Source of the DNA: Lactobacillus delbrueckii
Lineage (GTDB): Bacteria > Bacillota > Bacilli > Lactobacillales > Lactobacillaceae
DNA length: 27,004 bases
Direction of reading: 5' to 3'
Assembly: GCA_004556255.1 (NCBI GenBank)
Contig: SFHY01000003.1
Coordinates: 1 to 27,004, forward strand
Position numbers and translations under genes: made by a program. Shown here piece after piece: positions 20,156 through 27,004 of the stretch (position 1 is the stretch's first letter; each line of letters opens with the position of its first letter). The notes beneath the pieces were generated by a model. It did no database searches. It was not told where the DNA came from and saw only the letters and a list, made by a program, of their open reading frames with translations.

Positions 20156-21358
20156 ATGAAGAGAAGATTTTTGACTGGACTTGCTACCGCAGCGATGCTG
20201 ACTTCCGTCGCCGTTCCAGTGACCAACAACATGTTTCTCTCAAATCAAGCAGTTGAGGCATCAGCCACTAGTGATGCCTTTTTAAGCAAGGTCAGCCTGC
20301 AGGCGCAGAAGACGTCCGAGAAGTACGGCGTCTACGCCTCTTTGATGCTGGCCCAGGCTGCCTTGGAATCTGGCTGGGGAACGTCAACTCTGTCTACCCA
20401 GGCCAACAATTTCTTTGGGATGAAGGCTACTGGCTGGACCGGGGCAACTTATAACGTCAAGACGGCTGAACAGACTTCCAGCGGCAAGACTTACTACATC
20501 ACGGCTGCCTTCAGAAAGTACAGCAGCTACCAGGCATCTTTTGACGACTACGGCTTAAAGATGCGGACGGCTTTGGGCAATTACGGCAGCTTGCGCTACA
20601 GCAAGACCTGGCTGGAAAATGCTTCAAGCGCTTCAGCTGCCGCTAAAGCCATCACGGCTGCCGGCTACGCGACTGACAAGAACTACGCCAATAAGCTGAT
20701 CAGCCATATCGGGACCTACAACTTGACCAAGTATGACCCGGTTTACTCCGGCACTACTTATACGGCCAAGGTAGCCAAGTCCGGGGCAACCTACCTCTAC
20801 CCGACTGACCACTCTGTTTCACCGAAGAAGTCTTACGTGACTGCCGGTCAAACGGTAACGGTTACTAAGACCTACACTTACTACAATGGCAAGAAGCGGA
20901 TGTACCTCAAGGGCCTGGGCTGGGTCAACGGCGAAAGCCTGAATACTGGCAGCTCCCAAGCGCCAAGTGCTGACAATGCCGCCAGCGTTTCCGGGCAAAT
21001 GAAGGTGATGATGCACTCAGCAGCTATCTACACCAGTATCGGTGCCAAGAGCACGGCAAAGTCCGTCAAGGCCGGCAAGAGCGTGACGACTTACGGGTCA
21101 GTCACGATCAACGGGGCCAAGTACTACCGGGTCAACTCAGCCAGTGCAGACCAGTTCATCAAGGCAAGCAACTTTGACGGCACAAGCCGCAAGCTTAAGC
21201 GCAATGCCTATATCTACAACAACAAGGGTAAACGGGTCGGCAAGACCAAGTGGCTCAAGGGCAGCACCCACACCGTTTACGGCGGCAGCGTGAAGATCAA
21301 GGGCAAGCAGTACTACATCGTTGGTCTTAACCAGTATGTTAAGAAGGCCAACTTTTAA
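20156..21358 (+). CDS. Secreted GH73 glucosaminidase with SLAP domains (autolysin)
   Basis: A 400-residue secreted cell-wall hydrolase. The signal peptide MKRRF plus a hydrophobic stretch likely ends near residue 36 (VEA-SA). The GH73 endo-beta-N-acetylglucosaminidase domain covers about residues 38-195, with the probable catalytic Glu71 in AQAALESGWG and the NNFFGMK motif. From about residue 200 to the end are cell-surface SLAP repeats, each closing with a motif such as YYRVNSASADQFIKASNF or IVGLNQYVKKANF. SLAP domains bind wall polymers non-covalently. It would cleave glycan strands during growth or separation. The amidase gene follows after 21 nt, so two complementary hydrolases are made together. 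The ATG at 20156 is fixed by AGGAGG. The precise bond specificity (glucosaminidase or muramidase) is inferred from the family. Confidence 0.93.
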   Translation: MKRRFLTGLATAAMLTSVAVPVTNNMFLSNQAVEASATSDAFLSKVSLQAQKTSEKYGVYASLMLAQAALESGWGTSTLSTQANNFFGMKATGWTGATYNVKTAEQTSSGKTYYITAAFRKYSSYQASFDDYGLKMRTALGNYGSLRYSKTWLENASSASAAAKAITAAGYATDKNYANKLISHIGTYNLTKYDPVYSGTTYTAKVAKSGATYLYPTDHSVSPKKSYVTAGQTVTVTKTYTYYNGKKRMYLKGLGWVNGESLNTGSSQAPSADNAASVSGQMKVMMHSAAIYTSIGAKSTAKSVKAGKSVTTYGSVTINGAKYYRVNSASADQFIKASNFDGTSRKLKRNAYIYNNKGKRVGKTKWLKGSTHTVYGGSVKIKGKQYYIVGLNQYVKKANF

Positions 21359-21379
21359 AGAGACGGGGAAGAAAACTGA

Positions 21380-23002
21380 ATGAAATTTAGAAGATTTTTT
21401 ACCGCGGCAGCGGCAACGGCAGCATTTGGCCTGGCCTTCACTTTTGGCCAGGGACAGGCAGCCCAGGCTTCAATCAACAGTGATGCCAAGAAGACGACTT
21501 ACAGCGGCACCAAGTCACTGGAAACCCTGCTCAAGGCGGCAGGTTTGTCTTACAACCAGTTCAACAGCGTGGCCAATGGCAAGAAGTACGGCAGCCGCTT
21601 CGGCTACCGGAACGGGGTCGGCAAGCCGGAAGGGATCGTTGTGCACGAAACAGCGACTCCTGGCGCTACGGCCTGGGATGAAGGCCGCTACTTCAACAAC
21701 AACTGGACCAGCGTCTACTCTTACGTCCACGCCGTGGTCGACAACAACCAGACTATCCAGCTGATGTCAACTGACTATGGTACCTGGGGGGCGGGCCCAA
21801 TTGCCAACGTCCGCTACATCCAGATTGAACTCTGTGAAGTTTCAACCCGGTCCCAGTTCGTGCAGAGCGTGGCCAACGATGCCTACTACATCGCTACTCT
21901 TTTGCACCAATACAACTTGACCCCATCCCGGGCAAGTAAGAGCGGGACAGGCACTATTTGGTCCCACAATGAAGTTTCCCAGTACCTGGGCGGGACCGAC
22001 CACGGGGACCCGGACGGCTACTTTGCTAAATGGGGCTACTCCATGAGCGACTTCTACAGCTTGATTACTTACTACTACAACAAGCTGGGGACCAGCAGCA
22101 ATACTAATACTGGTTCAAACACTGGAGACAACAATAACACTAGCAATAATACAAACAATAATACAAACAATAATACCAACAACAGTGGTTCAAACAGCTC
22201 CAGTCAAGCACCAGCCACCCAGCCGGTTTCAACTAAGACGGTTAAGCTGATGCGGAACTCCTACAGCTATGATGCTTCTGGCAAGAAGCTGGCAGACAAG
22301 ACTTTGAAGGCCGGGTCTTCCCTTAAGGTCTACGGGTCAGCCGTAACGATCGGCAATGCCAAGTACTACAAGTACGCTGAAGGGAAGTACGTTAAGGCCG
22401 GCAACATCGACGGGACCAGCCGGACTTTGACGGCCAATGCCTGGACTTACACCAGCACTGGCAGCCGGGAATGGTCAACGGCCAAGCTCCTCAAGGGGAC
22501 CAAGGTGACGACTTACGGCGGCCAGGTCAAGATCAAGGGCAAGGCCTACTACATGACAGGCTTTACCAGCAATAACGTGGCTAAGTACGTTAAGGCAAGC
22601 AATTTCCAAGCCAAGCCAGTGGAAACCACCACGACCAAGCGCTTGATGCGGAACTCCTACAGCTATGATGCTTCTGGCAAGAAGTTGTCAACGGCTAAGC
22701 TGACTGCAGGTTCTTACCTTAAGGTCTACGGGTCAGCCGTGACGATCGGCAACTCTAAGTACTACAAGTACGGGACTAACAAGTACGTGAAGGCTGGCAA
22801 CATCGACGGGACCAGCCGGACTCTGACCCACAACGCTTACGTGTACACGGTCAAGGGGGCCCGGAACTGGAACGAAGCTAAGCGCCTTAAAGGCACGGCC
22901 GTAGTAACTTACGGCAGCCGGGTCAAGCTTAGCGGCAAGTACTACTACATGGTCGGCTTCTCCGGCCAAACCGCCCTGTACATCAAGGCTGGCAACTTTT
23001 GA
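21380..23002 (+). CDS. N-acetylmuramoyl-L-alanine amidase (Amidase_2) with SLAP domains
   Basis: A 540-residue secreted amidase that would cut the MurNAc-L-Ala bond. The signal peptide probably ends near residue 30 (AQA-SI). The Amidase_2 zinc domain covers residues 75-235; likely ligands are His89 (VVHETA), His196 (WSHNE) and the His208-Gly-Asp210-Pro region. An Asn/Thr-rich linker (about 239-280) leads to the SLAP domains from about 285. Two blocks repeat with an offset of 396 nt (132 residues) and nearly identical DNA (start of copies at 22247 and 22643). Start ATG 21380 has GGGGAAG upstream. It is cotranscribed with the GH73 gene. The linker contains a 12-nt in-frame tandem repeat (see repeats). 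Confidence 0.93.
   Translation: MKFRRFFTAAAATAAFGLAFTFGQGQAAQASINSDAKKTTYSGTKSLETLLKAAGLSYNQFNSVANGKKYGSRFGYRNGVGKPEGIVVHETATPGATAWDEGRYFNNNWTSVYSYVHAVVDNNQTIQLMSTDYGTWGAGPIANVRYIQIELCEVSTRSQFVQSVANDAYYIATLLHQYNLTPSRASKSGTGTIWSHNEVSQYLGGTDHGDPDGYFAKWGYSMSDFYSLITYYYNKLGTSSNTNTGSNTGDNNNTSNNTNNNTNNNTNNSGSNSSSQAPATQPVSTKTVKLMRNSYSYDASGKKLADKTLKAGSSLKVYGSAVTIGNAKYYKYAEGKYVKAGNIDGTSRTLTANAWTYTSTGSREWSTAKLLKGTKVTTYGGQVKIKGKAYYMTGFTSNNVAKYVKASNFQAKPVETTTTKRLMRNSYSYDASGKKLSTAKLTAGSYLKVYGSAVTIGNSKYYKYGTNKYVKAGNIDGTSRTLTHNAYVYTVKGARNWNEAKRLKGTAVVTYGSRVKLSGKYYYMVGFSGQTALYIKAGNF
22145..22180 (+). repeat. Three tandem 12-nt repeats in the amidase linker
   Basis: AATAATACAAAC three times in a row, the last with one change. 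Each copy codes four residues in frame (Asn-Asn/Thr type), so copy-number change would alter linker length without a frameshift. Confidence 0.8.
22247..23002 (+). repeat. Near-identical SLAP-module duplication in the amidase
   Basis: Units beginning at 22247 and 22643 share long stretches such as LMRNSYSYDASGKKL, KVYGSAVTIGN and KAGNIDGTSRTLT at DNA level, with a 396-nt offset. This points to recent internal duplication. Confidence 0.85.
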
Positions 23003-23014
23003 TTGAAGATAAGG

Positions 23015-23046
23015 AACGGATTCAGGCTTAGCCTGGGTCCGTTTTT
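23015..23046 (+). terminator. Terminator of the autolysin operon
   Basis: Stem AACGGATTCAGGC with GCCTGGGTCCGTT around TTA: 13 positions with one T-G wobble and one mismatch, then TTT. Confidence 0.85.
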
Positions 23047-23069
23047 CTGTCTTAATTTAGCGATTATTG

Positions 23070-23075
23070 TATAAT
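23070..23075 (+). promoter_or_regulatory. -10 element of the antiporter gene
   Basis: Perfect TATAAT at 23070-23075. The hexamer 17 bp upstream (CTGTCT) is a poor -35. Start of transcription would be near 23082. Confidence 0.45.
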
Positions 23076-23112
23076 TAGAAAAACTGTAATTAGTGAGGAG
23101 ATACTTTTTAGC

Positions 23113-24951
23113 ATGGAAGGACTATCACTGTTTTTAACGGTCTTCTTGGCCCTAGTGATTCCGATCGTCATGGCCCGCCTGCGGGTGACCACGGTGCCGA
23201 CAGCCGTGGCCGAGATCATCGTCGGGATCCTGATGGGCAAGAGCTGTCTGAACCTGATTACCCAGACTTCCCAGCTGACTTTTTTGTCCAACCTGGGGGT
23301 CATCGTCTTGATGTTTTTGTCAGGGATGGAAATCGATTTTGACTTGCTGAGCCCGAAAAAGCACACCCGGGCCCGGAAGTCAGAGAGCGGCAAGCAGGTC
23401 AAGCCCATGGTCGTGGCTGCCTTCGCCTTTGGCGGGGTAGCGGTGGCCTCAGTTTTACTGGCTTTGGGGATGAAGGCCTTGGGTCTCTTTAACGACGTGG
23501 CCCTGGCTTCGATTATCTTTATGACCGTGGCCTTAGGCGTGGTCATCGCGACTTTAAAGGAAAAAGAAATCCTGGGCCGGCCGATTGGGCAGACGATCTT
23601 GCTGACGGCGGTCATGGGGGAAGTTATTCCCTTGCTGCTTTTGACCATCTATTCCACCGTTAACGGCGGGGATGCCCGCAAGCTCTGGCTGATCATCCTC
23701 TTGTTTGTGGCCGCGATCATTCTTCTGCGCCGCTTTAAGCGGCCTTACCTGTGGTTTGCCAAGGTGACCAAGGCCACAACCCAGCTGGACGTCCGCCTGG
23801 CCTTCTTCCTGATTTTTGCCCTGGTGACGGTGGCAGAGCAGGTTGGGGCGGAAAACATCCTGGGGGCCTTTTTGGCCGGGATGGTCATGAAGCTGCTGGA
23901 GCCAACCCAGGCGACCAAGGACAAGCTGACTTCCATCGGCTACGGCTTCTTTATCCCGATCTTCTTTATCCGGACCGGGGTCAACCTCAACTTGAAGCTG
24001 CTCTTTGCCAACCCGCAAGCCTTGATGCTGCTGCCGGTTTTGGTCATCTGCTTCTTCTTAGCCAAGATGCCGGTTACTTTGACCTACATGCGGGCCTTTA
24101 ACAAGCGGAATGCTTTTGCCGGGGGCTTTTTAACGGCGACGACGATCACGATCGTTCTGCCGACCCTACAGGTAGCCCGGAAACTGAACGCTATCACGGC
24201 GACCCAGTCCAGCGCCTTCATTTTGGCGGCGGTCATCGTCTGCATCGCCTGCCCGATCGTCTTCAACTCAACTTTTGCCTTGACGCCGGAAGACAAGATC
24301 AAGGAAAAAGTCGTGATCTTCGGCCTCAATGCCGTGACTATGACCGTCTACCAGGACCTGCACGACTCCTGGTACTCAGTCCAGGTTTTGACCTGCCGGA
24401 AGGAAAAATATGATACCTACAAGAGCAAGGTCAAAAATCTGAAACTCCTGCCTGACCGGAAGCTGGATACCTTGGAAGCAGCCGGAGCCTTTGACACCGA
24501 CATCTTCGTGGCCACATTCACTGACGACCAGGCTAACTTAGAGGTCGGCCGGGCAGCCAAGCAGGCCGGGGTCAAGCGGGTCATCGTCAGCCAAGGCAAG
24601 GTCGTGGCCGACACGGTCGACCAGCTCAGAGAGGAAGGCATCGAGCTTTTTGCCTTCAACAACCTGCACGGGGCCATGCTCCGGGCCTTGATCGAATCGC
24701 CAGCCGTCTACCGGATCATCACGGATACCAACAATGCCCTGTACGACGTGGTGGTCAGAAACTCGGCCTACACCGGCCGCCAGCTGATGGACTGGGACTT
24801 CGTCGACCAGATCACCGTTTCCCGGATCCGGCGGGGGGACAAGTGGATTTCCCCGCATGGGTCAACCGTGATCGAGCCGGGCGACGAACTGATCTACAGC
24901 GGCCCTTGGCGGGAAGCCGACCGGATTCACCAGCTTTTGAGCCGGGAATAG
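23113..24951 (+). CDS. CPA2-type monovalent cation/proton antiporter with RCK-like domains
   Basis: A 612-residue membrane protein of the KefB/GerN type. Residues 1-390 form about 12 hydrophobic segments of a Na+/H+ exchanger domain; helices contain VPTAVAEIIVGILMGK near residue 26, typical of the family. Residues 397-520 resemble a TrkA-N/RCK nucleotide-binding domain, and 525-610 a TrkA-C domain (ends with GDELIYSGPWREADRIHQLL). The RCK start reads VVIFGLNAV rather than the usual GxGxxG, so NAD binding may be weakened or lost. It would exchange K+ or Na+ for H+ at the membrane. The ribosome-binding site GAGGAG ends 12 nt before ATG 23113, a long spacing, but no better start exists. It stands alone. 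Confidence 0.9.
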   Translation: MEGLSLFLTVFLALVIPIVMARLRVTTVPTAVAEIIVGILMGKSCLNLITQTSQLTFLSNLGVIVLMFLSGMEIDFDLLSPKKHTRARKSESGKQVKPMVVAAFAFGGVAVASVLLALGMKALGLFNDVALASIIFMTVALGVVIATLKEKEILGRPIGQTILLTAVMGEVIPLLLLTIYSTVNGGDARKLWLIILLFVAAIILLRRFKRPYLWFAKVTKATTQLDVRLAFFLIFALVTVAEQVGAENILGAFLAGMVMKLLEPTQATKDKLTSIGYGFFIPIFFIRTGVNLNLKLLFANPQALMLLPVLVICFFLAKMPVTLTYMRAFNKRNAFAGGFLTATTITIVLPTLQVARKLNAITATQSSAFILAAVIVCIACPIVFNSTFALTPEDKIKEKVVIFGLNAVTMTVYQDLHDSWYSVQVLTCRKEKYDTYKSKVKNLKLLPDRKLDTLEAAGAFDTDIFVATFTDDQANLEVGRAAKQAGVKRVIVSQGKVVADTVDQLREEGIELFAFNNLHGAMLRALIESPAVYRIITDTNNALYDVVVRNSAYTGRQLMDWDFVDQITVSRIRRGDKWISPHGSTVIEPGDELIYSGPWREADRIHQLLSRE

Positions 24952-24965
24952 AAAACGACTACATC

Positions 24966-25003
24966 AAAAAATCGCTCTGCCAGCCGGCAAAGCGATTTTT
25001 CTT
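24966..25003. terminator. Bidirectional terminator between the antiporter and oxidoreductase genes
   Basis: Stem AAAAATCGCT/AGCGATTTTT with an inner TGCC/GGCA hairpin, flanked by A-run and T-run, suited to both convergent genes. Confidence 0.85.
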
Positions 25004-25056
25004 GTTTAGTTCTTTATCTCTTTATCTTTCTGTTTTTGCTATTTTCTGCTTTTTCC

Positions 25057-26022
25057 TTAAGGCATGCAGTCCCTGGCTGCTTCCAGGACGGCGATGACCT
25101 GCAGGCTGTGGGCGAAGGCCCGGTCAGCAGCAGTTTTGTCCTTTTGGTCAAAGATCCGGATGAATTCAGTGAATTCCGGGATCATCCGGTGCAGGTCAGG
25201 GTCAAAGTCCTTGTTGATCTGCTTGTCTGCGGTTTCCAGCCGGTAGCTTCTGATGTCACCCGGGCTGCCAATAAAGCTGATCGCCCCTTTTTCCCCGGCG
25301 ATGAGAGACGGGTTGTGGGCAAAAGCCTGGGAGTCCTTGGCCGCGGTTAAGCTGGCCTGTTTGTCGTCATAAGCCAGGACTAAAATGCCGGAAGTGTCGA
25401 CGCCCTTTTGCAGGTTAGGGAAGTAGTGGACGTCCAAAGGTGCCCCAAAAAGGCTGACGGCTAAGTGGATGTTATAGACGTTCAAGTCCAAGAGGGCTCC
25501 GCCGCCCAGACGGGGGTTGAAGGCCGGGGCGATGTCGCCGGCCAGGAAGCGGTCATAGCGGGAAGAGTACTGGGTGTAGTTGAGGCTGACCACGTGAACC
25601 GGGCCTAAAAGCCGCAAGTCGCTGGCCAAAGATTTAAAGGCTGGCAGATAGCGGTTGGTGATGGCCTCGGTAATGAGGCAGCCCTTCTGGTCGGCCAGCT
25701 GCTTGAGCTCTAAGGCTTCTTCAGTCGTGAAGACGAAGGGCTTTTCACAAATCACGTTCTTGCCAGCTTCCAAAGAGTCCAGGCACATTTGGTAGTGCAT
25801 GGAGGAAGGGGTAGCCACGTAAACCGTGTCAACTTGGTCGTCTTTGAGCATTTCCAGGTAGTCGTCGTAGACCCGGCTGATGCCGTATTGGTCAGCCAGT
25901 TCCTGGCCGGTGGCTAGTGACCGCTTGGTCGTGGCGATAGCAGCTAATTTTAAGCCGGGCAGGGGAAGGGCAGTGAGGAAGTCTCTAACGATCTTACCGC
26001 TACCGATGATTCCGAGCTGCAT
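25057..26022 (-). CDS. Gfo/Idh/MocA family oxidoreductase
   Basis: A 321-residue NAD(P)-dependent dehydrogenase. The N-terminal Rossmann fold has GIIGSGKIV (residues 4-12, glycine pattern GxxGSG). The family signature Glu93-Lys94-Pro95-Phe is at residues 93-96. A second domain contains RLGGGALLDLNVYNIHLA (around residue 174), which carries the usual substrate-contact Asp and His. No signal peptide is present. Members oxidise or reduce sugars and polyols; the substrate here is not known. AAGGAGG with a 7-nt gap supports the ATG complementary to 26020-26022. It is convergent with the antiporter gene and follows the small lipoprotein gene 53 bp downstream in the same direction, without a clear terminator between, so they may be cotranscribed. 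Confidence 0.92.
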   Translation of the reverse strand: MQLGIIGSGKIVRDFLTALPLPGLKLAAIATTKRSLATGQELADQYGISRVYDDYLEMLKDDQVDTVYVATPSSMHYQMCLDSLEAGKNVICEKPFVFTTEEALELKQLADQKGCLITEAITNRYLPAFKSLASDLRLLGPVHVVSLNYTQYSSRYDRFLAGDIAPAFNPRLGGGALLDLNVYNIHLAVSLFGAPLDVHYFPNLQKGVDTSGILVLAYDDKQASLTAAKDSQAFAHNPSLIAGEKGAISFIGSPGDIRSYRLETADKQINKDFDPDLHRMIPEFTEFIRIFDQKDKTAADRAFAHSLQVIAVLEAARDCMP

Positions 26023-26075
26023 TTTTTTGCCTCCTTATTTGTAGCTTACATTTTGGATTGTCTGTTTTCTATTTT

Positions 26076-26831
26076 CTATTTGTTCAGCTTGCTGACGTCG
26101 ACGGAATTCTTAATGACCGTCTTGGGGATGGCCAGCTTTTTCTGCTGGTTGACCTTGAGCATGGACAGCTTGGTTGAGCTGGTTTGCCCCTTGACCTTGT
26201 ACTTGGCGTAGATGGCCAGGCCGGTCAGCTGCTTTTTCTGATTGAGATCGATGGTCATCTTGATCTGCTGGAGCTTAGCCTTGGCCATCTGGCTGTCGTT
26301 TGACAGGCTGGCCAGACCGTTGGTTTCCGTGATCTCTTGCCAAAGGCGCTGGCTCTTGCCCGTGTAGCTGAGCCGCCAGCCATTTTTGGTCCGGCTGACG
26401 GAAAAAAGCTTAGCGCTCTTTTGGCTGAGAGTCAAGGTATCCATGTCTTTGACTACTTGCTGGAATTGGGAGATGGTCGTGAACTGGCTAAGCTTGGCCT
26501 TGTACCAAGCTTCCTGCTGGTCTTTATAGTATTTGACGTAGGCATAGCGCTGGCCCACCCACATCTTGACGTTCTGGTCCCCGCTCTGGGTCAAGTCAGT
26601 CTGCATGACGAAGGGAGACCGCTGGTAGTTGATCTGGCCGTAGAAACGGACCGGCTTGGCGTTCTCGTAATAATGTTCGTCGATCTTCAGCTGGAAGTTA
26701 GCAATCTTGCTCTGCTGGGCCTTTTTGACCAGGCTCTGGGGGCTGGGCTTGGCGCAGGCTGTTAAAAAGAGACTGACCAGGGCCAGAAGGGCGAGCAGGT
26801 GAATTTTCTTTTTCTTTTTCTTTGACGGCAT
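26076..26831 (-). CDS. Small secreted lipoprotein (LolA/LppX-like shape)
   Basis: A 251-residue lipoprotein. A run of six lysines (residues 4-9) precedes a hydrophobic stretch and the lipobox LTAC; Cys24 would be lipidated. The rest is rich in beta-strand patterns and polar residues (for example FQLKIDEHYYENAKPVRFYGQINY), resembling the half-barrel fold of LolA or LppX type proteins, and is often annotated as a DUF6612-like protein; function unknown. I start at the ATG complementary to 26829-26831 because AAGGATG lies about 12 nt upstream. A TTG further upstream (complement of 26865-26867) is open in frame but has no ribosome-binding site and lies within the promoter. It is divergent from the partial gene at the right edge. 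Confidence 0.8.
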   Translation of the reverse strand: MPSKKKKKKIHLLALLALVSLFLTACAKPSPQSLVKKAQQSKIANFQLKIDEHYYENAKPVRFYGQINYQRSPFVMQTDLTQSGDQNVKMWVGQRYAYVKYYKDQQEAWYKAKLSQFTTISQFQQVVKDMDTLTLSQKSAKLFSVSRTKNGWRLSYTGKSQRLWQEITETNGLASLSNDSQMAKAKLQQIKMTIDLNQKKQLTGLAIYAKYKVKGQTSSTKLSMLKVNQQKKLAIPKTVIKNSVDVSKLNK

Positions 26832-26857
26832 AGTATGAATCACATCCTTATTCTTCA

Positions 26858-26886
26858 ATTCTAACAAATCACTGACTAATTGTTAG
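26858..26886 (-). promoter_or_regulatory. Promoter of the lipoprotein gene
   Basis: On the minus strand CTAACA (26881-26886), 17 bp, then TAGAAT (26858-26863) with TG in extended position. The leader is about 20 nt. Confidence 0.4.
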
Positions 26887-26891
26887 CGGTT

Positions 26892-26915
26892 GCACTCAGA
26901 AAAAGTGCTTTTTTT
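26892..26915 (+). terminator. Terminator-like hairpin in the divergent spacer
   Basis: GCACT-7 nt-AGTGC followed by seven T on the plus strand, although no plus-strand gene ends there. The stem is short (5 bp). Confidence 0.4.
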
Positions 26916-26927
26916 GCCTTTAGGACT

Positions 26928-26955
26928 TTGAAAAGGCCGCGAGAGGCAGTATAAT
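26928..26955 (+). promoter_or_regulatory. Strong promoter of the right-edge gene
   Basis: TTGAAA, 16-bp spacer, TATAAT (26950-26955). The -10 and -35 are nearly consensus. The AAACGTTT palindrome (26964-26971) lies in the initial transcribed region. Confidence 0.7.
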
Positions 26956-26994
26956 AATTAGTGAAACGTTTAATTTGCTAAAGGAGATTTTTTA

Positions 26995-27004
26995 ATGTCT
27001 AAAT
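26995..27004 (+). CDS. Start of a gene cut by the window edge
   Basis: Only ATG-TCT-AAA-T is visible (Met-Ser-Lys). It follows AAGGAG at 26981-26986 and a strong promoter, so a well-expressed gene is likely. The product cannot be inferred. Confidence 0.65.

Noticed and set aside
22120..22200. Short repeats resembling a CRISPR or microsatellite array
   Set aside because: The repeats lie in frame inside the amidase gene and code its Asn/Thr linker; no spacers are present.
26832..26867. Upstream TTG start for the lipoprotein gene
   Set aside because: It lacks a ribosome-binding site, coincides with the -10 region, and would put polar residues before the lysine run of the signal peptide.
1..27004. 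tRNA, rRNA, insertion sequence or prophage genes
   Set aside because: I saw no cloverleaf, rRNA-like sequence, transposase motif or phage structural gene in any part of the window.

Overview
The window looks like chromosome of a Lactobacillus of the L. delbrueckii type. The genes are GC-rich, strongly biased to G or C at third codon positions, and separated by AT-rich spacers. They encode PepO, Kup, SLAP-domain (S-layer-type attachment) autolysins, an anaerobic ribonucleotide reductase and a probable D-aspartate cross-bridge operon. No rRNA, tRNA, insertion sequence, prophage or CRISPR array is visible. The species is an inference from gene content and codon usage, not from a marker gene.

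Left part (1-6200): the 5' end of a minus-strand oligopeptide-binding lipoprotein (OppA type) is divergent from a small unrecognised acidic protein and a calcineurin-like metallophosphoesterase. Next comes a two-gene operon of an AsnB/AsnH-type amidotransferase and an ATP-grasp ligase resembling D-aspartate ligase. By family knowledge these two would add and amidate the D-Asp cross-bridge of peptidoglycan.

Centre (6200-15200): anaerobic dNTP synthesis. nrdD has a dense upstream control region with three NrdR-like boxes interleaved with one perfect and two near-match DnaA boxes. A strong terminator follows, then nrdG with an unusual N-terminal extension. Tightly coupled to nrdG are a DUF59-DUF1858 protein and a DUF438-hemerythrin-PAS protein, which look like an iron-sulfur or oxygen/redox accessory module for the oxygen-sensitive reductase. 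An MFS transporter and a glutaredoxin-like gene plus pepO pair follow.

Right part (15200-27004): after a 200-bp non-coding stretch with possible small-RNA signals come three minus-strand genes: the potassium transporter Kup, a small unknown protein, and a membrane-anchored TPR/serine-linker protein. A DUF1659-DUF2922 pair and a two-gene autolysin operon follow on the plus strand: a GH73 glucosaminidase and an N-acetylmuramoyl-L-alanine amidase, both with C-terminal SLAP domains. Then come a CPA2-type cation/proton antiporter with RCK-like domains, a minus-strand Gfo/Idh/MocA oxidoreductase, a minus-strand lipoprotein, and the first three codons of a plus-strand gene with a strong promoter.

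The most interesting parts are the composite NrdR/DnaA control region of nrdD and the nrdG-linked DUF59/DUF438 module. Neither can be proven from the sequence alone.
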